Origin: Roseobacter sp. HKCCD6576-2
GTDB lineage: Bacteria > Pseudomonadota > Alphaproteobacteria > Rhodobacterales > Rhodobacteraceae
DNA: 64,000 nucleotides
Assembly: GCF_013179285.1 (NCBI RefSeq)
Contig: NZ_WVNW01000001.1
Location: forward strand, 1,302,001 to 1,366,000
Direction: 5' to 3'
Position numbers and translations under genes: made by a program. Below, in pieces: positions 17,886-25,747 of the stretch (the first letter of the stretch is position 1; each line of letters opens with the position of its first letter). The notes beneath the pieces were generated by a model. The model made no database searches. It had not been told where the DNA came from and was given only the letters and a program-made list of their open reading frames with translations.

Positions 17886-18565
17886 TCGGGCGCCGTCTGA
17901 TAGGGCACGGGGGTCTCCAACGTGCCGAGGATCAGATGTAGACCGATGAAGCCGGGCCCGCCGCGCGAGAGGCTGACCCGACTGTCGCGCGCAAGGTCGC
18001 GATGATCGCCAAGGGTGAAGACGTGATCCTCTGGGACGGTGAACAGGGGTGTATCATCGAAGCGATGCCCCTCGGTCAGGTTCAGAATCGGATAGCTGGC
18101 ACCGTTGGGCAGCGTTTCCAGGTTTTGCGGGATGTCACATGTTGGAGCGGTGTCAGGTGTCTCGGCAGGGCAGGTGGGCAAGGCACCGGTGGCGTCCGCT
18201 CGGCGCTGGATGGTGAATGGCGGGAGGGGGGCTATCGTCACTGGCGTGGCGTCGATATGGAGAAGGCCGCCGATCATCTGAACGGTTTGACCTGGCAGGG
18301 CGACGACACGCGCCATCTCGATCCGGCCCTGGGTTTGATGGGTGTAGAGGATCACGTCGCCAGGCTGCGGGTCGGCCGCGCCGGGGAAGATGCGTTCAGA
18401 CACGGTGCAGAGGCCGCGGGGCACGGTGGGCGACATCGCCTCGGTCTCCGGGGAGAAGCTGCGATGGGTGCCGATGGTGCAGCGCAGGCAGAAGCAGAAC
18501 TCTTGTGCGAGCGCGGGGGCCGCTATGACCATCAGGGTTAAGGCGAGGCCAATTTGTCGGATCAT
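17882..18565 (-). CDS. Signal-peptidase-I-like (S26) periplasmic protein lacking the catalytic Ser/Lys dyad
   Basis: A 227-residue S26-fold protein. Instead of transmembrane anchors it has a cleavable signal peptide (MIRQIGLALTLMVIAAPALA), so the domain should be periplasmic. Box B, normally S-M-x-P-T, reads A43-M-S-P-T-V. Box D, normally K-R-x-V-x-x-P-G, reads M-A85-R-V-V-A-L-P-G. Box E is intact (GDHRDLARDSR, residues 186-196). Both catalytic positions are thus Ala and peptidase activity is unlikely. Six cysteines (CFCLRC at 24-29, C53, C132, C143) suggest disulfides or metal binding. It overlaps the exonuclease gene upstream and the ligase gene downstream by 4 nt each. Fold assignment is good; role is unknown. 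Confidence 0.82.
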   Translation of the reverse strand: MIRQIGLALTLMVIAAPALAQEFCFCLRCTIGTHRSFSPETEAMSPTVPRGLCTVSERIFPGAADPQPGDVILYTHQTQGRIEMARVVALPGQTVQMIGGLLHIDATPVTIAPLPPFTIQRRADATGALPTCPAETPDTAPTCDIPQNLETLPNGASYPILNLTEGHRFDDTPLFTVPEDHVFTLGDHRDLARDSRVSLSRGGPGFIGLHLILGTLETPVPYQTAPE

Positions 18566-19575
18566 TCCGTGACCTCCGCATCCTGTGGGTCATCAAGCGT
18601 TTCGCCGCCGTAATCGGTCTCAACAATGCCCGCGTCATAGCCTTGTTCGGTCAGCCAACGAGAGAACTGAGCGGTATAGCCGTGGGTGACAAAAACCCGT
18701 TCTGCACCAGTGGCTTCAACGGCGGCGTTCAGCCCGCTCCAATCGGCGTGATCCGAGATCACAAAACCCCTGTCGGCGGCGCGGCGGCGGCGCACACCGC
18801 GAAGCCGCATCCAGCCTGAGGCAAAGCTGGTCGAAGCCGCCCCAAAGCGGCGCATCCAGGCCGAGCCGAGTGCTGAGGGCGGGGCGATAACCATCGCGCC
18901 GGGAAAGGCTTTGGCATCGAGATCGGGGGTGACATTGGTCGTCTCCGGCAGAGACAGGCCCTGGGCGCGGATCACCTGATTGGTCGCCTCGATCGCGCCG
19001 TGGGTCAGGATCGGGCCGATGGCCGGGTCCAGCAGGCGCAAGACCCGCTGCGCCTTGCCAAGGGAATAGCATCCCAAGATCGAGGCGCGCCCGGCGGCGA
19101 CATTTTCCGCCCACCAGGCGTTGATTTCTTGCGCCAAGCTGGCTTGGTCGGGCCAGCTATAGATCGGCAGTCCAAAAGTGCTTTCAGTGATGAATGTGTG
19201 GCAGCGGACGGGCTCGAACGGTTCCGACAGCCCGTCATCAATGGTTTTGTAATCACCCGACGCGACCCAAACCTCGCCCGCCACCTCGACACGGATCTGG
19301 GCTGAGCCCGGGACATGGCCGGCGGGGTGAAAGCTGACGGTTGCGCCGCCGATCTCGCGGGTCTCGCCATAGGTGATTGTTTTTAAGGGAATATCACCCA
19401 ACCGGTGGCGCAGAACCGGGGCCGCGCTCTCGGTCGCGAGATAGGCTTGGTGACCGGCGCGCGCATGATCGGCATGGCCATGGGTGATCAAGGCGCGCTC
19501 CACCGGTCGCCAGGGGTCGATATAGAAATCGCCAGCCGGGCAGTAGATGCCACGATCGGTGAAGGTGAGGACCAT
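18562..19575 (-). CDS. Ligase-associated DNA exonuclease (SNM1/Pso2-like MBL nuclease)
   Basis: A 337-residue metallo-beta-lactamase/beta-CASP-type nuclease of the family that accompanies the cisplatin-type ligase (TIGR04122 as I know it). ATG at 19575 (MVLTFTDRGIYCP) has GGAAAGG upstream and gives the usual length. The metal motif HGHADH lies near residue 34, followed by FHPAGHVPGS, ASGDYKTIDD and a late VISDHADW. It is thought to process damaged DNA ends with the ligase. It is the first gene of a coupled trio (exonuclease, S26-like protein, ligase). Confidence 0.92.
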   Translation of the reverse strand: MVLTFTDRGIYCPAGDFYIDPWRPVERALITHGHADHARAGHQAYLATESAAPVLRHRLGDIPLKTITYGETREIGGATVSFHPAGHVPGSAQIRVEVAGEVWVASGDYKTIDDGLSEPFEPVRCHTFITESTFGLPIYSWPDQASLAQEINAWWAENVAAGRASILGCYSLGKAQRVLRLLDPAIGPILTHGAIEATNQVIRAQGLSLPETTNVTPDLDAKAFPGAMVIAPPSALGSAWMRRFGAASTSFASGWMRLRGVRRRRAADRGFVISDHADWSGLNAAVEATGAERVFVTHGYTAQFSRWLTEQGYDAGIVETDYGGETLDDPQDAEVTE

Positions 19576-19626
19576 GCGCTGCCTTTCCGTTGCCCGATCC
19601 AAGATAGGGCGCGAGACGGGCGGCGG

Positions 19627-20694
19627 CTACTCCTCTTCCTCGTCCTGCGGGATCAATGTGATCGTACCGGCCTCCTGCAATTCGCGGATCGCAGTGACAA
19701 TTTCGGCCATCGCCGCCTCGCCCTCTCTAAGCCGGGGCGTGCCGAATGTTTCGGCCTCTTCGCGCAGTTGTTCGGCCATCCGTTTTGACATGTTTTCGAA
19801 CAGGAACTCGACGGCGATGGGGGATTCCACCATGCCCGAAGCGAAGGCGACGACGGTTCTTTCCGGGTCGATCTGGCGCAAAACCTTGGGCACATCCGTC
19901 GGTTTCAGGCGCTTTGGAATATGATCAAAGGTAAAGATCGCCTTGCGAACGGCTTCGGCAAAGCTGGCATCGCGCGTTTCAAGCCCGTCCATGATGGCGT
20001 CGCGGATCGAGCCTGAAGCGGCATTCAGGATTGCGCCGATCCGGTCGACAGCGCTGTCGTTAAAGGCGGCCTTGGGTTTGTTTTCAAGCTGGGTAAGTAA
20101 GGTTGCGCCGATCCGGTCCACCATTTCGGGGGAGACTGTGCCGGTGAGCGAGACCGCATGGGCGATCACTTCGGCCCGATCCTCGGGCATCTTGCCAAGC
20201 AGGGTCGCGGCGCGCGCGACGTCGAGCTTTGAAAGCAAGATTGAGCACACTTCGGCACTTTCTTGGGCGATGAGCGGTGTGAGCTCCTCATCATCCAGTT
20301 CCGCGAGTTGGGTCCACGGATCAGCCGGAACATTGGCATTTGCCTCGGCCAGCAAGCCGTCGCGGGCGTTGGAGGAGAGATATGGCTCCAACAAAGCGAG
20401 CGCGTCCGGCAGACCGTCCGGAAATGTGAGCGCGAGATTGTCGAGCGCGGATGTGAACTCCTGCACGACACTGGCCAATGTCACGCGATCGATATGGCTG
20501 AGCGTGGCCATATATCGCGCGAGGCGTTCTTGTTGTTGCGGGGTCAACCGGTCCAACGCCAATGCCACATCTTCGGACAGAAGCAGCCGAACGATCACGG
20601 CCGCCTTTTGTCCGGAGCTCAACTTTCGCACTCTCAACCGCCCGCCGACCCCTTCGGCGACCGGGTCATCTATCAAATCGGCATCCCGCAGCAT
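19627..20694 (-). CDS. Flagellar motor switch protein FliG-like, divergent
   Basis: A 355-residue FliG homologue. Residues ~25-115 match the N domain (SSGQKAAVIVRLLLSEDVALAL), ~130-230 the middle domain and the rest the C-terminal torque domain (DHIPKRLKPTDVPKVLRQIDPERTVVAF). The middle-domain EHPQ motif that binds FliM reads ESAE (ESAEVCSILLSKLDVARAATLL). The tail is very acidic (QDEEEE). No other flagellar gene lies in the window; the upstream ligase cluster is on the same strand but 51 nt away. It may be a working alphaproteobacterial FliG or a paralogue; the isolation and motif change leave this open. Confidence 0.82.
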   Translation of the reverse strand: MLRDADLIDDPVAEGVGGRLRVRKLSSGQKAAVIVRLLLSEDVALALDRLTPQQQERLARYMATLSHIDRVTLASVVQEFTSALDNLALTFPDGLPDALALLEPYLSSNARDGLLAEANANVPADPWTQLAELDDEELTPLIAQESAEVCSILLSKLDVARAATLLGKMPEDRAEVIAHAVSLTGTVSPEMVDRIGATLLTQLENKPKAAFNDSAVDRIGAILNAASGSIRDAIMDGLETRDASFAEAVRKAIFTFDHIPKRLKPTDVPKVLRQIDPERTVVAFASGMVESPIAVEFLFENMSKRMAEQLREEAETFGTPRLREGEAAMAEIVTAIRELQEAGTITLIPQDEEEE

Positions 20695-20805
20695 TGCATT
20701 GCCCCATTACCCCATTGTCCCACCTATGATGCAGCATCCCGTTTCAGGGTTAAGCGTAGGTTTCTGCAGCGGCGTAGAAATCGGCCAGATTTATAGAGAA
20801 TTTCC

Positions 20806-21339
20806 CTAGTAATCTGTGGTTTGGCCGGTGGCGATGGCTTGGATCAGCGTGGTTTCTGCCCATGTGCCGGCGCCATTTCGATTGCGAATCTGGTCTAGTT
20901 CTTGCCGCGCCAGATTGTAACGCTCGGCCAGCACATGCGCCTGGCCAAGATATGATCGCGCCAAAAGGTTATCCGGGTCGGCGTCGAGGGCCCGGTCATA
21001 ATAGGCCAGCCCAAGCGCTACACGCCCGGCTTGGCGGTGGGTAAACCCGAGCATGGTCAGCACATGGCTATCGTCTTGGTTCGATATTTGGTTTAGCGCG
21101 GCGATGGCATCGCCATAGCGCGCGGCATAGGCCAACTCGCGGGCCGCCTCGTAAAGAGCCTCATCGCCCAACCGGCTTTCGCGGATCACCACGCAGCGAC
21201 CGATCACACCATCCCAGATAAACCCTTCATCGCAGGTCATCGTCGTTTCGGTCGGGGTTGGCGGGCTATCATCGGGACCGACGGCGAGAGCCTGACCCGG
21301 CAGGCAGACTGCGACTGCCAATAGCAAGGCGCGATACAT
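20806..21339 (-). CDS. Periplasmic tetratricopeptide-repeat protein
   Basis: A 177-residue protein with a signal peptide (MYRALLLAVAVCLPGQALA) starting at ATG 21339 with GGGAG upstream; the frame is open to 21660 without support. After a short Cys-containing segment (TCDEGFIWDGVIGRCVV, Cys pair) it has two to three TPR-like helical pairs: AYAARYGDAIAALNQI, LTMLGFTHRQAGRVALGLAYYDRALDADPDNL and ARSYLGQAHVLAERYNLARQEL. TPRs mediate protein contacts; the partner is unknown. It lies alone between fliG and a LysR regulator, same strand. Confidence 0.8.
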   Translation of the reverse strand: MYRALLLAVAVCLPGQALAVGPDDSPPTPTETTMTCDEGFIWDGVIGRCVVIRESRLGDEALYEAARELAYAARYGDAIAALNQISNQDDSHVLTMLGFTHRQAGRVALGLAYYDRALDADPDNLLARSYLGQAHVLAERYNLARQELDQIRNRNGAGTWAETTLIQAIATGQTTDY

Positions 21340-21508
21340 GGCGTGAGGTCTCCCTTTCTCAAGATATGCCGGGCGCCACGGCGCGAGGAATCGGGTGCCA
21401 TCTTGGATGGTATCAGGTCTTTTGGGGCTGCAGCAGCCGATTTGCGCTTCCGCCTCATGACACTCGGGGTGCGAGGCGTCGACACGCAACCATGTCCACC
21501 GCATGTGG

Positions 21509-22399
21509 TTAGGCCGAAAGTCTCTCCACCAGGAAATCAAAGACAAGGCGAATGCGGCGGCTGGTATGCAGCTCTTGGTGCGTGGTGAGCCAGACGGGCA
21601 CTGGGATTGGCAGAAATCCCGGCGGGTCGATCTTTTCGACAGACTCGGTTCTGCTTGCAATCTGCTCGGACATGATCCCGATCCCGAGGCCCTTTCGGAC
21701 CATTTCCCAAATCGCGACGGTGTTCGAGGAGAGAAGGGGGAAATTGGCGTGGCTGAGGTTCAACCCGTGTTGGCGCAAGACCTCAATCATGCGGTCGGTC
21801 TGGTCGACCCCGATAAAGACGTGATCGATCAGATCATCGACGGTCTGCGGGCGGCCATAACGCGCCAGATAAGACGGCGCAGCATATAGATGACCCATGC
21901 TGCCCGGTAATTTACGCGCCACCAGATCGGGCTCCTTTGGGGGGACATGACGGATCGCGATATCGGCCTCTCGACGACGCAGGTCGCTGATTTCATTGGA
22001 GACACTGATTTCTATGCGGATCGCGGGCGCTTGCGCGCGCAGGTCCGCGAGAATGTCGGGCAGGATATAGGCCGCGGTGGAGTCGGCGGCCGAGATCCGC
22101 ACGTCGCCCGCGATCTCTTGCGACTGTCCGGCGGCGGCAAGAGATATCCGGGTCGCGGCCTCGCCCATATCGCGCACATGGTCGAGAAGATCGACACCGG
22201 AGGGTGTGAGGACCAAGCTTTTGCCGACCCGATCAAAAAGGGTCACACCAAGCGTCTCTTCCAACGCGGTGACTTGGCGGCCAAGAGTTGGTTGCGCCTG
22301 ACCCAAAACGCGGGCTGCGGCGGACAGCGAGCCTTCTTCGACCGTGGCCAGAAACGCCCGGACCTGGTTCCAGTCGAAGGAGATTGATCGCCAATCCAT
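21509..22399 (-). CDS. LysR-family transcriptional regulator
   Basis: A LysR-type regulator of 296 residues. The usual family start, MDWRSISFDWNQVRAFL, is at ATG 22399; another ATG at 22411 lies inside an inverted repeat and is less likely. The winged helix-turn-helix occupies residues ~9-65 (GSLSAAARVLGQAQPTLGRQVTALEETLGVTLFDR). The effector-binding domain follows. The gene is divergent from a SAM methyltransferase; LysR proteins typically regulate the divergent neighbour and themselves, and the intergenic dyad at 22407-22433 is a good operator candidate. Confidence 0.9.
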   Translation of the reverse strand: MDWRSISFDWNQVRAFLATVEEGSLSAAARVLGQAQPTLGRQVTALEETLGVTLFDRVGKSLVLTPSGVDLLDHVRDMGEAATRISLAAAGQSQEIAGDVRISAADSTAAYILPDILADLRAQAPAIRIEISVSNEISDLRRREADIAIRHVPPKEPDLVARKLPGSMGHLYAAPSYLARYGRPQTVDDLIDHVFIGVDQTDRMIEVLRQHGLNLSHANFPLLSSNTVAIWEMVRKGLGIGIMSEQIASRTESVEKIDPPGFLPIPVPVWLTTHQELHTSRRIRLVFDFLVERLSA

Positions 22400-22406
22400 G
22401 CAAAAA

Positions 22407-22433
22407 TGCATATAATAAGTACAAAAATATGCA
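22407..22433. promoter_or_regulatory. LysR-type operator candidate (inverted repeat)
   Basis: TGCATAT (22407-22413) and ATATGCA (22427-22433) form a perfect 7-bp inverted repeat with 13 nt between, in an AT-rich stretch between the divergent LysR and methyltransferase genes. The span contains T-N11-A spacings as in LysR boxes. A TATAAT at 22411-22416 on the plus strand overlaps it, which would suit autoregulation or repression of the methyltransferase. Confidence 0.5.
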
Positions 22434-22482
22434 ATTTCTTTTGAATGGGAACCTGGGTAGGTGGCGCCAAAAGGAGCACATC

Positions 22483-23106
22483 ATGGACAGTATGACATTT
22501 TGGGACCGTACCGCCGCGCGCTATGCGAAATCCCCGATCAAAAATATGGAAGCCTATGAGCACACGATGGCGCGGACCCGCAGCTATCTGCGTGAGGGCG
22601 ATCATGTGTTGGAGATTGGCGCCGGTACGTCGTCGACCGCGATCCTTCTGGCGCCTTTGGTCGCTCAGTACACCGCCAGCGATATCTCGGCTGAGATGGT
22701 CGGTATCGGCCGCGAGAAGGTCTGGAACGCGGGTCTGAAAAATCTCGACGTGGTCCAAGCCGAGGCGGATGCAGACACAATTGGCACACCACCCTATGAT
22801 GCGGTTTTGGCCTACAATCTGTTGCATCTGCTGGAGGACATGAACGCTGGCGTGACGCAGGCCTATGCGCAACTGAAACCCGGCGGGTATTTCATCTCCA
22901 AAACCGTGTGCTTGCGTGGGAAATGGTATCTGCGCCCGGTGATCTGGGCGATGCAAGCTATCGGTAAGGCGCCGTTTGTCGCCTTCCTGTCGGGGGCAGA
23001 TGTGGAGCATGTGATCGCAGGGGCTGGGTTCGAACTGGTCGAGACCGACACCCATCCGACCGGTGGAATCAGCCGCTTTGTGGTGGCCCGGAAACCGGAC
23101 CGTTGA
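22483..23106 (+). CDS. Class I SAM-dependent methyltransferase
   Basis: A 207-residue methyltransferase starting at ATG 22483 (MDSMTFWDRTAARYAKSPI) with AAGGAG 7 nt upstream; the longer frame is not supported. Motif I is VLEIGAGTSSTAILLA, motif II ASDISAEMVGIGREK, and post-motif DAVLAYNLLHLL. Sequence character resembles small-molecule or quinone-type methyltransferases (GGYFISKTVCLRG, VAFLSGADVEHVI), but the substrate is unknown. It is divergent from a LysR gene that probably controls it. The C terminus ends GGISRFVVARKPDR, typical of this class. Confidence 0.88.
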   Translation: MDSMTFWDRTAARYAKSPIKNMEAYEHTMARTRSYLREGDHVLEIGAGTSSTAILLAPLVAQYTASDISAEMVGIGREKVWNAGLKNLDVVQAEADADTIGTPPYDAVLAYNLLHLLEDMNAGVTQAYAQLKPGGYFISKTVCLRGKWYLRPVIWAMQAIGKAPFVAFLSGADVEHVIAGAGFELVETDTHPTGGISRFVVARKPDR

Positions 23107-23173
23107 ACCTCATCGGCCTTTGACACCGCTCGCGCCGCTCCATAGTTTGGCGAAAACGGGCAGGGTGCAGGCG

Positions 23174-23596
23174 ATGTCAGAGCTACCAGAGTATTATTTC
23201 CGCATCCGCGAAAACGGCGCGGCGGTGTTTCGGGTCGATACCGAGAACCGCCAACGCCGGATCGAGATGCAGGAGATTGCCGTGGTGAATATCCGCAACG
23301 GCAATGTGAAGCCCCATGGCGAGCACGTTCTGACCGACGAAGAGCAAACCGTGATTGCCGAGTGGATGGAGGAGCGCCGAGCGGTCCTAGCGGATCGTGA
23401 CATCGACGATATCCACCGGGCAGTCGATTATCTGAATCTGACGACGCATTGGGCGCAAAGCCGAGCCTCGGATGAGGACCTAGAGGATGTGACAGACCGG
23501 CTCTTGCTTGCGATGCATGATCTGCGCAGCGTCTTGGTGCGCAAAAAGGCGGATCGGTTGATGAAGGGGTCAGGTGGCGGTGCCGCCACTGGATGA
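23174..23596 (+). CDS. Conserved hypothetical cytosolic protein
   Basis: A 140-residue protein with start MSELPEYYFRIRENGAAVF at ATG 23174; the upstream extension is open but lacks a ribosome site. It appears to be a two-part protein: an N-terminal beta-rich segment (VFRVDTENRQRRIEMQEIAVVN) and a helical C-terminal half (LTDEEQTVIAEWMEERRAVLA and DLEDVTDRLLLAMHDLRSVLV). It looks like a small conserved protein of Rhodobacteraceae, but I do not recognise a named domain. It has no signal peptide or membrane segment. It follows the methyltransferase by 67 nt. Confidence 0.65.
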   Translation: MSELPEYYFRIRENGAAVFRVDTENRQRRIEMQEIAVVNIRNGNVKPHGEHVLTDEEQTVIAEWMEERRAVLADRDIDDIHRAVDYLNLTTHWAQSRASDEDLEDVTDRLLLAMHDLRSVLVRKKADRLMKGSGGGAATG

Positions 23597-23965
23597 CATC
23601 TGCGGACCGGAAGGTCTCAGGGGTGCGCATGATGGTGCCCGCCGAAATCAGCGACCCATTTCAGTTCCAGGAGATACGGGCGTTGCGTGGCAGTAGTGCC
23701 AGCGCCGACGCTGACAGCTATAGGTCCAAACGAATTGAGCCAGAGTGCCACCCCTTGCGGCCTGAAAGAGTAGCGCCAATGCGGGCCGCTCGGCGGCATT
23801 CCGCATAGTCCCAGCAGAAAAATTCTCAGCGAAGTCCTGCGATGGCCTCGCGCCGTTTTTGGCAGTTGCTGGCTGGTTTGCAGGCGCGGTTTTGCCGGTG
23901 ATTGCGCTTGTACCGGTCGGCGCTGTTGGTTGGCCTTCCAACCCTAGGCAATGAAAGGCAGACCT
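23597..23965. other. Intergenic region with unsupported open frames
   Basis: About 370 nt before the CAP-RTX gene. Open frames exist on both strands (for example minus 23617-23799, whose predicted end is LLELKWVADFGGHHHAHP) but none has a ribosome site plus a recognisable family. The His-rich ending is unusual and the region could be a decayed gene. No hairpin terminator was found. Confidence 0.35.
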
Positions 23966-25105
23966 ATGTCACTTGCGAGCGAAACTGAACGACAGATGCT
24001 TGATCTGATCAATGTGGAGAGGGCCAATGCCGGTCTGAACCCGTTGAAACTGAACACTCTCCTCAACCAGTCCAGTGAGGATCACAGCACCTGGATGATC
24101 AACACCGACACATTCTCCCATACCGGACAGGGGGGATCATCCGCCACGGATCGTATGCAGGCCGCAAACTATCCGTTTGAAGGCTCGTGGGCGTCTGGCG
24201 AGAACATCGCCTGGCAGTCCGAACGTGGCGCAGATGGGATTGCGGATGATGTGATCCAACTTCACCAAGGATTGATGGAAAGCCCCGCGCATCGCGCAAA
24301 CATTCTCAACCCCGACTTCACCGAGATCGGGATTGGCATCGAACGTGGCGACATGGAGGGCTTCGACTCTGTTGTTGTGACACAGAACTTTGCGCGGACC
24401 GATGGCGATACCTCTGGGTCCGTCGAACCCGATGCCGCGCCAGAGCCCGTGCCAACACCTGAGCCAGATCCGGCCCCTGCACCAGACCCGACCCCAGAGC
24501 CGACCCCCGATCTGGCCCCAACGCCAGAGCCCGAGCCACAGCCAGATCCCACACCCACCCCGACACCAGAGCCAGATATGGTCGGTTGCGACGACACAGA
24601 TGTGCAATTTGGGACAACCGGCGATGATGAGATCACGGCCGAAGGCGATTGGGCGATGGTCTTCGCAGATGCTGGCAATGACACGGTCACGGGGTCGGAC
24701 GGTCACGACTATCTTGATGGCGAGGCAGGTGACGACGCATTGACGGGCGAGCAGGGGGACGACGCTCTGATCGGGGGTGAGGGCAACGATGCTTTGGACG
24801 GCGGCGAGGGGATGGATTATCTCGTCGGAGGTGCCGGTGACGACATCATGACCGGCGGATTAGGTGAAGATGTCTTCCATTTCATCGGTGGCAATGACAG
24901 GATCACCGACTTTGCCCTTGGCGAAGATGTCCTGGTCCTTGATGCGTTCCTTGTCAATTTTGGCATCGCTTTCGAAGCAGCCTTCTCCGATGCCGCCGAA
25001 GTGGTCGATGGCAATGCGGTTGTCGATTTCGGTGATGGCAACGCGCTGACACTGGACGGGATCACAGATGTCGCCGAGATGGACGTCTTTTGGTTCATGT
25101 GCTGA
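23966..25105 (+). CDS. CAP/SCP-domain protein fused to RTX calcium-binding repeats (type I secreted)
   Basis: A 379-residue protein starting at ATG 23966 (AAAGG about 7 nt upstream). Residues ~1-145 are a CAP/SCP domain: MLDLINVERANAGLNPLKLN, SEDHSTWMINTDTFSHTGQGG, a GENIAW strand and SPAHRANILNPDFTEIGIG. A ~50-residue Pro/Glu/Asp linker (PTPEPDPAPAPDPTPEP) follows. Residues ~225-310 hold RTX nonapeptides (GGEGNDALDGGEGMDYLVGGAGDD), ending in the ITDF-type module of type I secreted proteins. There is no N-terminal signal, consistent with ABC-exporter secretion; no exporter lies nearby. The last residue is Cys, which is unusual. The target of the CAP domain is unknown. Confidence 0.87.
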   Translation: MSLASETERQMLDLINVERANAGLNPLKLNTLLNQSSEDHSTWMINTDTFSHTGQGGSSATDRMQAANYPFEGSWASGENIAWQSERGADGIADDVIQLHQGLMESPAHRANILNPDFTEIGIGIERGDMEGFDSVVVTQNFARTDGDTSGSVEPDAAPEPVPTPEPDPAPAPDPTPEPTPDLAPTPEPEPQPDPTPTPTPEPDMVGCDDTDVQFGTTGDDEITAEGDWAMVFADAGNDTVTGSDGHDYLDGEAGDDALTGEQGDDALIGGEGNDALDGGEGMDYLVGGAGDDIMTGGLGEDVFHFIGGNDRITDFALGEDVLVLDAFLVNFGIAFEAAFSDAAEVVDGNAVVDFGDGNALTLDGITDVAEMDVFWFMC

Positions 25106-25747
25106 TCAAGCAGGCGTCGATGTTTGATTGAAGAGAGGGCGCGGCAAGGAAACGGGCCGCGCTCTCGAGGCTGATGTCGTTCAAACGAGCGCGACCGAGA
25201 TACCAAACTGCACCGTATATCTGCGGTGCTGGCGATGACATGCCTAACGGCGTTGGAAATTCCTCGAGAAATGGGTGGGAGCAGAGAGCATTCGAAGAAA
25301 CCGATGGCCGCCGAGCCAATCGGCGGCACCATTAATACGAGCGATGGCGGATTTCTCTAACACACGGCTTGGGTGGCAGCGGGCGAATAGCGCGATCAAC
25401 CAGACCCGGGCGTGGGTGTTTGCTTAAGAGCACCCAAAGCGACGGGGATCTGTAGGCTTGGCGACGGTTCTGTCTGATATCCGATCTCCTCGGGCGGTTT
25501 GATCAAAATCAATGTGTTGGTTGGGGTTCCGGCCATAATTCAAACAGTATTGAGGAGATTGTTGCGACGAAACTGAGCGATGTGAATCTTTTCGAGCCGT
25601 CCGACGGTTCGGTGATCGCCGGGTGTCACGAAACACCGTCAGTCGAGATCGTAGATAATCAAAGAACCTACGGCCTGTTCAAACAGAGAAGCCCTTTGAG
25701 AGACTGTTAAATCGTTATGGATGCTGGGGTTTGAGGAGCGTGGTCAT
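25106..25747. other. Gene-free 640-nt region of lower GC
   Basis: No supported gene. A GCGCGGC/GCCGCGC stem (25139-25145 / 25156-25162) extended by four pairs past a GG bulge lies just after the CAP-RTX gene and could act in termination, though no T-run follows. The 70-codon minus-strand frame at 25424-25636 lacks support. Base composition is visibly more AT-rich than the flanks from about 25490 onward, suggesting acquired or decaying DNA linked to the next lipoprotein. Confidence 0.4.

Noticed and set aside
25424-25636. 70-codon minus-strand frame in the gene-free region
   Set aside because: No ribosome site and no recognised sequence; likely compositional.
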